From Flaveria trinervia (taxonomy: Eukaryota; Streptophyta; Magnoliopsida; Asterales; Asteraceae): a DNA stretch of 64,000 nucleotides. Positions within the stretch are counted from its first letter, which is position 1; the number at the start of each line of letters is the position of its first letter. Below, one piece after another: positions 33,561 through 45,835 of this stretch. The stretch is from assembly GCA_025506515.1 (NCBI GenBank), contig CM046453.1, positions 7,214,410 through 7,278,409 on the forward strand. The letters run 5' to 3'. The position numbers and the translations under genes were made by a program. The notes beneath the pieces were generated by a model, which was given only the letters and a program-made list of their open reading frames with translations, was not told the origin of the DNA and ran no database searches.

Positions 33561-33786
33561 ATCAAAAATCATCAAAAATCTATGGAAAGTCTTCAAAAAG
33601 AAATTTTTATCCAAAGAAATCATGAGCTTATGAAAGTGATGAATAGACAACTTAGGACACACATATTTTAAGAAATAATAAGAATTAGTTTTAAGAAAAA
33701 ACCTACTCAAGGTTGATCATCCCAATAGCTGATATAAGATATTTAAATCTTTGTTCATCAAAAGCCATTGTAAACAAATCAGCATA

Positions 33787-35215
33787 TTATTCATCTGTGT
33801 AAACCTTAACTAGTTTAATTAATCCCTTTTTATAGTTATCTCTTATTAAATGATACCTGATATTGATGTGCTTTGTCCTTGAGTGTTGCATATGATTCTC
33901 TGTGATTGAGATAGCACTGTTGTTGTCTATGTGAATGGGAGTCTCCTTGAACTTTAACCCATAGTCTAGCATCTTATTCTGAATCCAAAGCACTTGAGCA
34001 CAGCAACTAGCAGCATCAATGTATTCAGCTTCAGCAGTTGATGCAAAGACACAGGATTGTTTCTTGCATTCCCATGAGACAACCCTTCCACCAAGAAATT
34101 GACATCCCCCAGATATAGACTTTGCAATCATATTGCAATCACCATAACCACTATCTATATAGGCATACAGATTGAAGTCAGAATTCTTGGGATACCATAA
34201 GCCAATGTTAATGCACATTTGAGGTATCTTAGAATTCTCTTAACAGTGATGAGGTGAGACATCTTAGGGTTGGCTTGATATCTTGCATAGATTCATGTAG
34301 CAAACATGATATCAGGCCTGCTAGCAGTAAGATACATAAGAGACCCAATCATAGCCCTGTATAAGTGTTCATCTACACACTCCCCCTCAAGATCAGGACC
34401 AAGGGAGTGGTTTCTGGCTATGGGTGTCTTAGAAATCTTACAGTCAGTCATGTTGAACCTCTTGAGTATATCCTGAACATACTTTGCTGACTTATGAAGA
34501 TGCCATCTTCAACTTGCTTCACTTGAATTCCCAGAAAGAAATTGAGTTTCCCCATGGCACTCATTTCAAATCTGTCTTTCATCAGCTTCTCAAAGTCTTT
34601 GCAGAGCTTTGGATTAATTGAACCAAAGATGATGTCATCCACATATACTTGAACTAGCAATATGTCTTTTCCTTGTCCTTTGATGAAGAGAGTTCCATCT
34701 ATAGTACCTCTCTTGTATCCATGTTTACAGAGATACTCAGACAGTGTCTCATACCATTTCCTGGGTGCCTGATGTAGCCTATAGAGAGCTTTGTCAAGCT
34801 TGCAGACATAATCAGGATGATCAGGATCTACAAAACCAGGTGGCTGTTTGACATAAACCTCTTCATCTATCACTCCATACAAAAAAGCACACTTCACATC
34901 AAGTTGAAAGACCTTGAAGTTCTTGATGCAGCAAATGCCAGGAATATCCTAACAACTTCTAATCTTGCCATTGGAGCAAAGACATCAGTGTAGTCAATCC
35001 CTTCTTCTTGTGTGTATCCTTGAACAACCAGTCTAGCTTTGTTCTTGATGATGATGCCTCTATCATCTTTCTTGTTCCTAAACACCCATTTGGTTCCAAT
35101 GGTAGTCTTCCCAGAAGGAAGAGAACAAAGGTTCCAAACTTTCTGCCTTTTGAATTGAAGCAGCTCTTGTTGCATAACTTCAACCCAACTTCCATCCTTT
35201 AGAGCTTCATCAATT
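33787..35215 (-). pseudogene. Copia-2 reverse transcriptase and RNase H (decayed)
   Basis: On the minus strand, RT starts near 35215 with GTKWVFRNKKDDRG and ARLVVQGYTQEEGIDY. A frame change near 34895 leads to a segment with LDKALYRLHQAPRKWYE and an intact catalytic box QVYVDDIIFGS. A further break follows near 34470. RNase H is at 34218-33787 (AYIDSGYGDC, AEAEYIDAASCC, SRTKHINIRYHLI); the canonical second acidic position of YSDSDYGG is changed to DSGYGD. The reading ends in KVYTDE. Confidence 0.92.
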
Positions 35216-35520
35216 TTCTTTCGCTCTATCTGGGATAAGAAACTAGAGTGAAGACAAATATTTGCTTCATGGGTTTGTTCTCTTGTCTTTACCCCTGAGA
35301 CAACATCTCCAATGATGTTTGTGGTAGGGTGAGACTTGTGGATCCTAAGCTAAGGGATCACAGCAAGTTGTTGAGAGAGATCTAAATTAGAGAAATTTAG
35401 ATTTGGCATAGATGTTTCTCCCACCACATCAGCACACTTTTCAAGTGAAACTTGATCCAAGCAGTGTGTGACATCATTGATGTTCTCATCTATGGTGTGG
35501 TTAGTGGCATCAAGAAATTC

Positions 35521-36635
35521 TTAGTCACTGTCACCACCACCATTGTTGTCTTCCATAATTGAGGTATTCTTATCTGGTTGTAGAGTCTCTGAGCTAGAAT
35601 TTGAAGGCATACCAGATGTATCAGCTGAGTTTGTCATTGTTGTGCTGATAGAAACCTCATTAGCAGAAGTAGTTCCAACTAGAGCTGAAGATGTATGACT
35701 TGAAGGTCTTCCTAGCTCAAATCTTGGATCAGTATCACCTGTCTTTAATTTTTTTGCAGATCCTGAAACATTCTCACAAGATTTGTTAAAACAGTTGGTA
35801 ACTAAATCAAGATCAAATAACCAATCTGGACCAGAACCAGCAACACAGGGTGTGTGTTCATTGAAAGTCATATTGGCTGACTCCTCAACAATTCTAGTTT
35901 TGAGATTGTATACTCTATAAGCCTTAGCTTGGGAAGAGTATCCAATAAAGTGTCCATCATCTGATTTCTCAGCAAACTTGGCAATTTGATCTTTGGTATT
36001 CAAGATGGTGCAAGGACAACCAAATGACCTGAGAAAACCAATGAAAGGTTTCCTTTTGTGCCAAAGTTCATAAGGAGTTTTTCCATGAGTCTAACTACTA
36101 AAACTCTGTTCTGCACATAGCAGGCAGTGTTGATTGCCTCTGCCCAGAAGGTGATGGGCAGCTTAGAGTCAGACAACATGGTTCTTGCAGCTTCAATCAA
36201 TGTCCTGTTTCTCCTCTCAGCAACACTATTTTGCTGAGAAGTCTTGGGAGCACTGAGTTGTCTTGTAATACCCTTTTCATCATAAAATGTATCAAGGATT
36301 TGGTTCTTAAATTCAGTTCCTTGATCATATCTTATGATTTTGACCTTGTGATCAGACTGATTCTCAATCTTTAAGATGAAATTCTTCAGAATCTCAGGAG
36401 TCTCATCCTTAGTTCTAATGAAGAAGACCCAAGTGAATCTTGTAAAATCATCTGTGATCACTAGACAATATAAGGTCCTTCCTAAACTCATTACACTGAT
36501 GGGGCCAAAGAGATCCATATGTAACAAGTGTAGAGGTGTAGTGATGGAGTTCACCAACTCATGTAAGTTGGTGACCTTACAGAGATGCAGTGGAAAGGTG
36601 TCCAGCTTTATGGAACAGTACATCAGATAAAGCAT
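35521..36635 (-). pseudogene. Copia-2 integrase, fused to LTR sequence by deletion
   Basis: Minus-strand frames 36635-36000 and 36003-35521. DDE landmarks are HMDLFGPISV, then IIRYDQGTEF (usually IRSDNGTEF), then QQNSVAERRNRTL (usually QQNGVAER). The first 29 codons (to about 36550) are translated LTR sequence: a deletion joined the truncated LTR to mid-integrase, removing leader, gag, protease and the HHCC zinc domain. The second frame is the integrase C-terminal and linker region (GSGPDWLFDLDLVTN, Ser/Thr-rich tail). Confidence 0.9.
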
Positions 36636-36886
36636 GTTACTAAAAGTCTTCGGAAGAAATCTGTCTTCATGAATTGAAGCTTCGGAAGACTTTGTCTCTG
36701 AGGCTTAAGAAGACTTCATGTTTGGCTTCAGAAGATATTGGTCTTGGCTTCGGAAGATTTCACACTTAGAGTATTTTCTGTTTCATGTGTGAAACTTCCT
36801 AAGCATTCTTCTTTAATGTACTTGTGTAGCATGCAAGATAGACTTAAGATGTTTAGGTTGCATTAGCCTTTTCATTAATCTCTACA
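36550..36886 (-). repeat. Truncated 5' LTR of Copia-2
   Basis: Matches 25751-26129 of the other LTR apart from two missing 22-bp units. It begins at TTCACCAACT, next to a perfect hairpin CACCAACT-CATGTA-AGTTGGTG at 36552-36573 that is also present at 25753-25774. Confidence 0.9.
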
Positions 36887-37528
36887 GTATGCATCTGACT
36901 GAAACTTGGTTGTTTGATTTTGTATCCGACTGAGTCAAAAACCGTATATTTTCTAATCAACTAGAACAATCTTAATCAACTACTAAATCAAAATCGGAAC
37001 CACCACACCACCACCATCTTCTTCACCTCCAACAACAACAGTCAATCTTCTTTCCAAAAACCTATTGCAACAAACCACATCATTTCTGATCAATTGAAGC
37101 TCCATAGATCCCCCTCCATCATCCACTGTCTCAAATCCTTCACACCCACCACCACAACCAAGATCTACCACCACCACCTACCATTTTCGATTCCAACCCG
37201 GACGGAAGGTTAACAGAACGAAGTTTGGATGAGGGAGCGCCAAACAGCGGCAACTGCCTGCGGGTCGCGAGGGGGTCGCCGACGGTTAGGGGTTTGGCGA
37301 AGGAGGCGGTGGGGAGACTGCTGACGGATGGGGGTTGGCGGAAGAGCCGGTGTGTAGGGGTGAAGGTCGGTCGCCCGTTTTCTTGGTCTTGGTCAGCATG
37401 TTTCAAATCTAGGTTCGGGTTAGCCAAGTCAGACTCGGTCAGATCTGACTTCAAGCATATCAAACAGGCTGACCGGCTGACCAAGTCAACCGAGTCAACC
37501 GGATCAGACCCAAACAAACAACCCCTAA

Positions 37529-37740
37529 GACATTTGTCTCTGAATGGTTAAACATTATACTAATGCTAAATGGTTAAGAGGTATAATGTTGAATGGTTAA
37601 TACCTCTTATCTGAATTGGTCAGACATTTCCCTTTGAATAGTTCAATAATATACTAGCTCTTAATGGTTCAGATCTATTAATGGTTTAACACTTAATGAT
37701 TCAGACTCATTATTAGTTGAGCACCTAATCATTCACATAT
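37529..37740. repeat. Outer repeat flanking the split MITE, right part
   Basis: Repeated phrases CTGAATGGTTAA, AATGGTTAAGAGGT, CTTAATGGTTCAGA; similar to the flanks of the MITE at 58695-59494. Confidence 0.65.
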
Positions 37741-38223
37741 TACCAAACCTCCTCTTAGTAGATTCACACTATTAAGAATTAAGCAAACCAAATTTATATT
37801 ACAACCGTACATTGGCTGAGCATCATAGGGGCGGGGGTGGGCCCTCTTATTTTTCATCGGTAGTGTTACAATTTAATCAGATAGTGTAAATTTTTTGTCT
37901 GATAGTGTAAAATTTTGTATAAATATTATCCCCTTAAAAAAGTTAATTTCGTACCCCTCGCTACGAAAGAGTTCAAGCTCCGCCAGTACAACCGTACCAC
38001 TTCAAATAAAGAGGATGTGTGTTCACGTCCTATCCGAGAGTGATTATCAATCTTCACACAATCATTACCTTAGGAATTACTATGACACCTAGTTAGAAAT
38101 AATATTAATTGTAGAATTTAATATAGTTAATAATGTTCATTAAAGCAATACTTTCTTTAAAACAAAAACCTACACACTTAATGATTTAATCTTAATTTCA
38201 TTTTAAAGTCTATTATAAAACTT

Positions 38224-38280
38224 GAACCCGAGAGCACCACTAATAGACTAGAATAACGTTGAGCTACATGGCAAATGCGG
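38224..38280 (-). repeat. SINE-like (tRNA-derived) relic
   Basis: The minus strand has TAGCTCAACGTTA (A-box like) and, about 35 nt on, GGGTTCAAG (B-box like). Low certainty. Confidence 0.35.
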
Positions 38281-39976
38281 TTTGGTACTTAAGCAATTAC
38301 TTTTAATTGTGTGTAAAAAGCACTTTTAATCAACATTTTTCTTGTACCCAACCATAACTAATTATTTTTTAGCTTCCTGTTTTGCTTTCTAACTTCCCAT
38401 CATCAAGAATATTATATATTATATATTATATATTCTTATTAATAGCTTTGGTCTGCGGGGTGTTTTTTCCCTTTTTTTCTTTTTTTTGTTTGTTTATGTT
38501 TTAATATGGTTTGTTTTGGTGTGGGTTCGAGGTTTGGGGGTGGGGTTTTTGATGTCTGGACACGTGTCTTTGATATGTGTTTTGAATATGTTTGTTTACA
38601 GTATTCGTTGGCGTTGTCTTTCTCCGGGTTCTTGTTTTCTCTCTTTCGTTATCGAATCCCTGATGATTCTCGCTATTAAGGTTTGGATTTTTCTTTTATT
38701 TGCTCTTTTTGGGGCTTTGATTTTCGTTGGTTTTTTATTTTGGACTGTTGCCTTCTTGCGTCTTTGATTTTCATCTGTTTTGTGTATAGTGTTGAGTTTT
38801 AGTTTAGTTTTTGGGTTTTACATGTTCTGGTGTGTTATGAATTTAAGGTTTTGGTGTGTTTTACTTTGTCTATTTTACTGATTTTGTGGTTTTAAACATT
38901 CATTTTGATTTTGATTTAGAGTTACACTAAAACTCGAATAGGGGTGACAACGCGCACACCAAAACCTAGTTATTATTATGTGGGGGACAATGATTATCTA
39001 ATGTCTTCTAATGTTTATATAACTTTTAATATTTAAAGCAACAAAAATGTATTTTATAGTTGAGACAAACTAAAAGCTAGAAGATCCCAGAAACTATACA
39101 AATGTCTAAAATAATTTGTTATTTTCCTAAGATGACGTTGACTAATAATTAAGAGTTAGTTATATGTTTTTTATTAACGGTTGAGAAGAGGTTGAGAAAA
39201 AGTAAAGTGTTGTATTTTTCGGTGGTTTGGTAATATTTGTCAATTTCATGTAAAAATATTTTTGTTTTGCATTTGACTCTCCAAAGTTTAAAAACATTTG
39301 TTATTTTCATCTAAAAATATGAATTTCGTGTAAGAAATTTTATCAGCAACATATAAACATAGATTAGGATTTCACTTTTAGAATAAAATTTACATAAGTA
39401 ACATCTAAACGATGAATAGTTAATATTTTAAAATAATAAAGCTAATATTTTTTGATAAAAATGATAAAATTTTTCAAAACTTGTGGAGCCAAATACAAAA
39501 AAAAAATATTTTTTTTGATGAATGTGATTAAACCACAAAAAAACAATTTATTCTTCTCAACCAATAGGACTGTGCAACCACTCGAACAACAAAACTATTC
39601 TTATTAATAAACCGTAAATGTAAAAAATCAGCATCTCCTTCTTCTTGTTGCTTAAAAAATATGATAGTTTGATAGAGGACTTCACCTTAGCGAGTCGACC
39701 CTATACAATAAAAGTTTAAAACTCTTGACATTTTAGAATCAAACATAATGATATCGAGCCATTTACCAACCGAAGACCGTGTTCTCTCCATCAAGATGCA
39801 TTCCCCAATCAAATGGTCAATAGTCTCCATTTCATTATAAGAAAATGAACAAAGCAAAAGAAACATCCAAACCTTTACTATGTAAGTACGATCGAATAGA
39901 GAGCCTATTTAACAAGACCCTCTAAGAATAAGTGCTCGTCTTTCCTCGAATGTATTTGTTCCATCGAGTAGATAAG

Positions 39977-40097
39977 TCAGCCCAAGAGAGATAACATTGA
40001 TGAATATGTACTTGAATTGTTTCACCTTAAATTCCACTTCCTCCTCCATGTACGAAACCCATAAAATCAGCCCAAGGGAGATAACATTGATGAATAT
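39977..40097. repeat. Direct duplication of a 31-bp segment
   Basis: TCAGCCCAAGAGAGATAACA and the following bases occur at 39977-40007 and 40067-40097 with one mismatch. Confidence 0.85.
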
Positions 40098-41054
40098 ACT
40101 TGCACCTAGAATCCATAAAATCCATAATTCTCCTAGACAGGGAACCACCCTAAATACAATGCAAGTCAATGTCAAAGAAGTAAACAACCTGAATATGACA
40201 TTTAGTAAGTACTACCACAAACATGTCAAGTCATAGCCAGAAGTCGTGGTTGGGATAGTGTCAACTCGTGGCCCAATTATGAATAGAGTGAACAAGTCAC
40301 AACAATAGGCGAAGCAAGCGAAGGGTGTACCCCATCCACGGCTCGCATAAGGTGTTACCCATTTATGGCTCACTATAACAACATTTGAGGTTGCTATTTG
40401 ACTCACATGTGGCCCTAAGTAGCAACTCAGTAACATGAAAAGGCAAAACTCAACATTCACACTTAGGAAAATGAAAGTTATTCTTAACAATGAAGAAATA
40501 CACCCATTGGCTATCAAGAAATATACTGACAATATAAAATAACAAAACACATAGGTTAAACTTTGCAAGACTCGTGAAATATATTGACAATTTTTGGTTT
40601 TCACGGTGTTATCTTTGTCTTGCATGGAGCGTCCCAACCTAACCCTATTTCAAGCCCCTACCTGAACTAAAATGTTAACCACATTCTACAATTTTACTCG
40701 ACCTAATCTCTTGTGATCCTTACTATTTGTCCATTTGTAACAATTTTTTTTTCTTTTACGTGGATGGATGTTTATTTTTAGCTTTAAAATCGAAAATTCT
40801 AAATTCTAAAAAAATTCTCGTTAGATTCTTTTTATTAACAAATTAAGCAGGAATTTTGAGTACAACTGTACATAACTTATGATTTGTTTTTACATTCTTC
40901 CAATTAGAACATTAATTCAACTCTAAAATCATGAAGAAAACCAAATATATCTTCAAATCTTAAATGCCTAAAGATCCTAATGAAAGTTCTTTTAATCCGT
41001 ACGTTCATCTACTTATAATTTTAAACTATACCAAATTTTAGTCTATCCCATACA

Positions 41055-41120
41055 AGAACTCAAACCCTGATTTTTTCCGTAAGTCACTAACTTTTATCAC
41101 TATGCTACCAAACTATATTG
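41055..41120 (-). repeat. SINE-like (tRNA-derived) relic
   Basis: Minus strand TAGTTTGGTAGCATAGTGAT, then GGGTTTGAGTTCTTG; A/B-box-like pair. Confidence 0.35.
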
Positions 41121-42430
41121 CTCCTAATAATAATTGACCAGATGGTTGCCTCCTAATATTCTAGTTGTGCTCATTTTGCAAATGTATTCCTGAATTAGGT
41201 AGTGACTAGTAGGTAAGAATAATAGATGAAATAAATTAATCATTATGAGGGAATGAAAGTTTTTATTCGGGGATGTCAAGAGAATGAGTAACTTCTTAAG
41301 CTTCGTATAGAGATATACATTTTGTATTTATCTGTGTGGGTGTATGATTTTAAGGATTCAACTTACATTTTAATATTCTAAACAGAAAAGGTAACACAAT
41401 TATTTCATATGTATTTCATAAAAAATGAACTTCAATTAGCAGAAAATATCAATGTATTTATTTATGAGTGAAAAATCTTTCTATTTAATAAAAGGATAAA
41501 TGTGAATGACACGTGTAAGCATCACATTTATTTTCATCAAACTTTTACTGCTCTCTTATATTAAATAATTACATTAAGTACTAATAATATTACTTACTTA
41601 TTTTTATATTATAATTAGTTTTTTAATATATTAAAAAGTGTTCTTTTTGATAGTGTTATTTCTATAGAATAGTTTTTTTATAAAAGCAATTCTTTCTAAA
41701 AAATCAAACTCTTTTTACGTAATATTTTAAATTTGGTTTTTAAAGTAAACTTTTATAGAAAAATAATTAAAATAGGAAGTTACAATAAAGAAAATTGAAA
41801 AAATGAAAATTTTTTAAACGTTATTTTGAAACTTTTATAATTTTATAGAAAATTTTAAAGTAAACTTTTATAGAAAATTTTTAAAATTTTTTACGTAATA
41901 ATCAAATTTTTATAATTTTTAAATAGTTATTATTCATACGTAATTCCAATCATATCATGTCTTAATATATTATTCTATAATTAATAGTTTTATTCTATTT
42001 AATATTTTATTTATTCAACCCGTGTAATATACGAGTTTATTAAATTTAGTAAGTTATACAATTTATCAAAATAACGAATAGAACTCTCGATAATGATGTT
42101 ACCATGAAAACCACTCGTGTAATTTACACAACAATGAACTTCCATTTTAAGGAAAAAGTCCCTCTTCTATAAAAATATGAATCATTGAAATATTTGACTG
42201 TTAGATGATATATTTTATCTAATACAATTCTGTTAATGATAAGTTTGAAAATACAACATTATTTTATAAGGAAAATGAACAAGGAGATGAGAAAACAAAT
42301 TTTACAAATAATCTTAGAAGATGCTTTCTACAAAGGGAAATACATGAAAATTATCTTTCACATTTTTTACAATGATTCTAGTCCGTGCAAACTGTAATTA
42401 ATGTGTTCTTTTGGTTTCTATAGTTTTTGG

Positions 42431-42983
42431 GTTACCTCAAAATTTTAAAGTTTATTAAATTTTAATAATCTCAATTTTTATTTATTAACTGAAAGTAATC
42501 ACAACTCAGTAAATGTTTACGGACACTTTTAACTTTGAATTTATTTCCTTCAATAATCTTTTACTAACTGAAAGTTCACGACTGTTAGTTTCTTTTTTGA
42601 TGAAATGATGTTAACTTTGAGTTATCTTTCAACTCCGCCGCCACCCAGCCTCTATTAGTTTTTTTTTTCCAGTGTCTAATATCCATTATCACTTGAAATA
42701 TACATTTGACGAGTCAAGTGGTTCAAATCAGGGGTGAATATTGATGAGTTTTAGGTTGCAAAAGTTTTAAATTGATGGACTTGACAGTTGATTTCAATTT
42801 TCTGCTTAGTGTTTCGGCCTTATAAGTAGTCAACGTCATCAAAAAACTAACGGTGTTAACTATCAGTTACTAAAGAATCGTTGTAGGAAATAAGCTCAAA
42901 ATTGGAAGTGTCCGTAAACATTTGTTGAGTTGGGATTAATCCCGACCAATTTATAAAAGTTGAAATTATTAAAATCCAATAAC
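42431..42983. mobile_element. Fold-back element with about 150-170-bp inverted arms
   Basis: The left arm 42431-42604 and right arm 42834-42983 are inverted copies. AAATGTTTACGGACACTT at about 42510 matches AAGTGTCCGTAAACATTT at about 42905, with similarity outward to GGGTTA/TAACCC ends. The 230-bp centre has no ORF. It resembles long-TIR MULE-like or fold-back MITEs; no clear TSD was found. Confidence 0.75.
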
Positions 42984-45270
42984 CCATTTTTAATGATAAT
43001 CTATGTGGTTGTTCTTCTATTTTTCAACAACAATTTATAAATTTTATGAGATTATTACATAATGAGATCATTTGTAACGGATGAGTGATAGTGATAAGAA
43101 AATGATTACCCATGCGATGCTAGAAATAGTATGAAATGATTAAAATATATAATAATATTTTTAATGTAGGAGGAAAATAGGTTGGAAGATTTGTCAATTC
43201 AAACAAATCTATTCAATGAAGGACAAACATTCTTCGGCTACGAAGACAAACTAAACTATGATGTGTTTACTTCGACAAGAAAAGTTGATATATAAAGGGG
43301 GAAAAATGGTTTAAAACGAGCTTAGTTCTTATAACAAAAGGAGATATTAAACTTTCTTTTAGACAGATAAAAGTATTATTTTAATTTTAAATCAATATAT
43401 TTATGTACTTTTATTATATTAAGTATTAGTAAACATACACAAACCAAATGTCACATAAACCGTCTATAACAGCTTAAACATCAAACAACGTGACAAAATA
43501 TTTAAAAAAAGGTCAAATGTCATCAATAATCAAACCGGGTTTAGTGGCGCACTTTGGAATTTGGATTGGCTAAACTTTGAAAGTTATTTTACTTATTTTT
43601 GAAGTCTTCTCATAAGTCTCATTTGTTTCCTAATTAACGCCTAATTTGAAGGATATTAGGTTTAGTAGTTGTAAGACGTTCATTATCTCAAAGGGAGTGA
43701 CAATTTCACATGTATTTGATTCTAATGGTCCGAATAAGATTTTTTTCAGACTAAACATGAGAAACCTTTTAAATATTTATACTATATAGGTATATAAGAT
43801 AAGTATTTTTAAATATTTTTATACTATTTATACTATATAAACCTTTTATATTTTTATACTATTTTACTATATAAGATAAGGTATATAAACCTTTTAAATA
43901 TTTATACTATATAAGGTATATAAGATAAGTATTTTTAAGATACCATAAAATTAAAAATAATTATTTTACTTAATGCATAAAATACAACTACTTTTTAGGG
44001 TAAAATAATATTTTTAACATTATTTACAGATTACCCCTTACAATTAGTTACATAATAACTTTACACTTACCGTAACTTACATAAATCTTACATTATCTAC
44101 CTATAAACTATAAAGCTTAATTTGTTTTTAGACTTTAGTTATATTTTTTAATTGATCACATTCAAAAACTCTTTGATACTACAATTGTAACCTGTCTACT
44201 TTTTAAACATTTTGTTGTAAATTTTTTGCTAAACCGATTTGTATTTTGTAAAATACAATAAGTTAATGCGTAAATGTACAAATCGTCATGCAAAACTCAT
44301 TTATTTGATGTTTTAAATTTAGCTTAAAAATATAATAGATATTTGTAAAATTACTATAAAAATAACAAAAAATAAAAACATATGTCGGATGTAAAATATT
44401 GTACTGCTGTATTGCGTAAGCACCCTTTTAGTTTAATATAAATAATTAACAAAAATCCTTGAAAGAAATAAAATACATTACAAAAGTCCAGGGAAGATAC
44501 ACTAGATACAACACTAAAAAAACATCATTTACCTGAAATTGTGAAACTAAAGATGTCTTAATAATGATATCACGTCTGGAGAAGTGTGAAATCAAATTAA
44601 ATATATTGATATTTTTGTATATAATATAGTGTTAAGGTGTTTTGAAAACAATGATGGTACTAGAAAACATATCTCCCTAGAAATTATTCGTTTCTTAAAT
44701 TCAATTCAACCGATGTGATCAACGAATCTCTCAAACGACTAATTTATTATCCGGTTCGGTTTTAAAAATATTATCTAGTTTTCTAACTATTATCACCTTC
44801 GACTGATTTTTTTATCCGCATCCATGTGGGCTCCTATTAGTAATGTTATTATTATTAAATTTAATCAACCTTTTTAAGTTTACACTGATTTGCTAGACAA
44901 ATATCATCCAAAACTTTATTTGTAATTTAGTTTTCTCCTAAAAAGTGTTTTTAAAATATATTTCTAAACTTTCATTTTTTTAATTAGCTTTAATAATAAC
45001 TTATTTAACTTCTAAAATAATTGCTAGTATGTTAAACAGAGAAACATGATTTGTATGGTACTAACAAGGTATCAATTTCATATATTGACTCTAATCTTAA
45101 CTGCAAGATGATAATTTTTTAATTAAAGAACATTGAATATTAGATTATTATTAAACAACAACTATATCTTATGAATAGAGTTACTGTAGCTAATAGTACT
45201 ACATTTGAAGTATATGATACTACTTCTCATTGCATTATATCTTCTACCTAGAGAAAGAAAACATCTGTTT
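42984..45270. other. Intergenic AT-rich region, no gene seen
   Basis: Only a local duplication at 43762-43938 stands out. No ORF, RNA or regulatory feature supported. Confidence 0.6.
43762..43938. repeat. Direct duplication of about 51 bp with AT-rich spacer
   Basis: AAACCTTTTAAATATTTATA and the following bases (to AAGTATTTTTAA) occur at 43762-43812 and 43887-43938. Shorter copies of TTTATACTATATAA lie between them. Confidence 0.85.
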
Positions 45271-45282
45271 TTTGCTTTTTAG

Positions 45283-45360
45283 GCGTCATCTCGCCGCCGG
45301 TGCTCTTCGTTTCCAGCTATTGCTTGCCATTGGGATGTTGGTGGTTGCAACGGCAGAGAG
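45283..45360 (+). other. GC-rich exon-like island (unassigned)
   Basis: A roughly 78-bp GC-rich stretch in AT-rich DNA, bounded by TTTTTAG on the left and AGAG|GTAAAC on the right, so it looks like an internal exon. One frame is open and hydrophobic (LRFQLLLAIGMLVVATAE). No neighbouring exons were found; it could be a captured gene fragment. Confidence 0.35.
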
Positions 45361-45835
45361 GTAAACTCGTAGTTTACATCCACGACTAACAGTCACTTCT
45401 AAGCCTTATAATATAGTATTTAGTTTTAAAAGAAAGTAAACATATGGATGAATGGCTATAATGATATAAACATTACGAGTTGATTTCATGCATACTTTTA
45501 AGCCTCGGTTATTAGCTCGTTAACGATAGCAATTTAGCGCCATTTTTGTGTTTAGCTTTTATTAATACACCACTTTCACCACAATATTTGGGATCAATAA
45601 CTAGTTATTAAACATTCATGACGCAAGTTTAAAGAGATAAAAAAAATCTCAAAAAATTACGATCTCTTTAATTAAAATATTAAATATAATGCTCGATTCA
45701 AACAAAGATTTAAACAAAAACAGTATATTAAAATATTAAATATAATCATTTTCTATAATATCAGTATACCTTAATCTTTTCATAAATTACACTTTATACC
45801 TTCTAACAAAAACATACATGCTAACAACATCATCA

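Larger units (their letters stand above)
25288..36886 (-). mobile_element. Copia-2: Ty1/copia (Sirevirus-like) element, 5' part deleted, minus strand
   Basis: Flanked by GTATG (25283-25287 and 36887-36891). The 3' LTR is complete (25288-26129), and the other LTR keeps only 36550-36886. On the minus strand come integrase, RT, RNase H, a motif array, and a long extra ORF. PBS, gag, protease and part of the 5' LTR are missing. It contains a 3.0-kb gypsy solo LTR at 28180-31212. Confidence 0.93.
25210..37525. mobile_element. Harbinger-like MITE split by Copia-2 (about 712 bp without insert)
   Basis: The left piece 25210-25287 starts AGGTTGTTTGATTAC; the right piece 36892-37525 ends CAAACAAACAACCCC; TAA lies on both sides. 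Phrases such as AAGATCTGACTGAGTCAGA and TTAATCAACTACTAAATCA match the intact relative at 58695-59494. Copia-2 entered at GTATG, which is now present on both sides. The Pro/Thr- or Gly-rich open frames near 36983-37540 come from CACCAC-rich repeat sequence. Confidence 0.8.
37741..42430. other. Intergenic region, no gene seen
   Basis: AT-rich. A patch at 37830-37990 (AGATAGTGTAAA repeats, then TTCAAGCTCCGCCAG) looks like a decayed transposon end. A T/G-rich stretch at 38450-38800 includes GACACGTGTC (38559-38568), but its hydrophobic open frame is a composition effect. A duplication of TCAGCCCAAGRGAGATAACA lies at 39977 and 40067. Confidence 0.55.

Noticed and set aside
36983..37551. Open frames on both strands near 37.0-37.5 kb
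   Set aside because: Within the CACCAC-rich centre of the split MITE; the same features occur in the MITE at 58.7-59.5 kb.
38486..38767. 93-codon hydrophobic frame
   Set aside because: T/G-rich DNA gives Phe/Leu/Val/Trp codons by composition; no domain, no splice context, no similarity recognised.
40212..40637. 141-codon minus-strand frame
   Set aside because: No recognisable motif, irregular composition, surrounded by repeat-like sequence.
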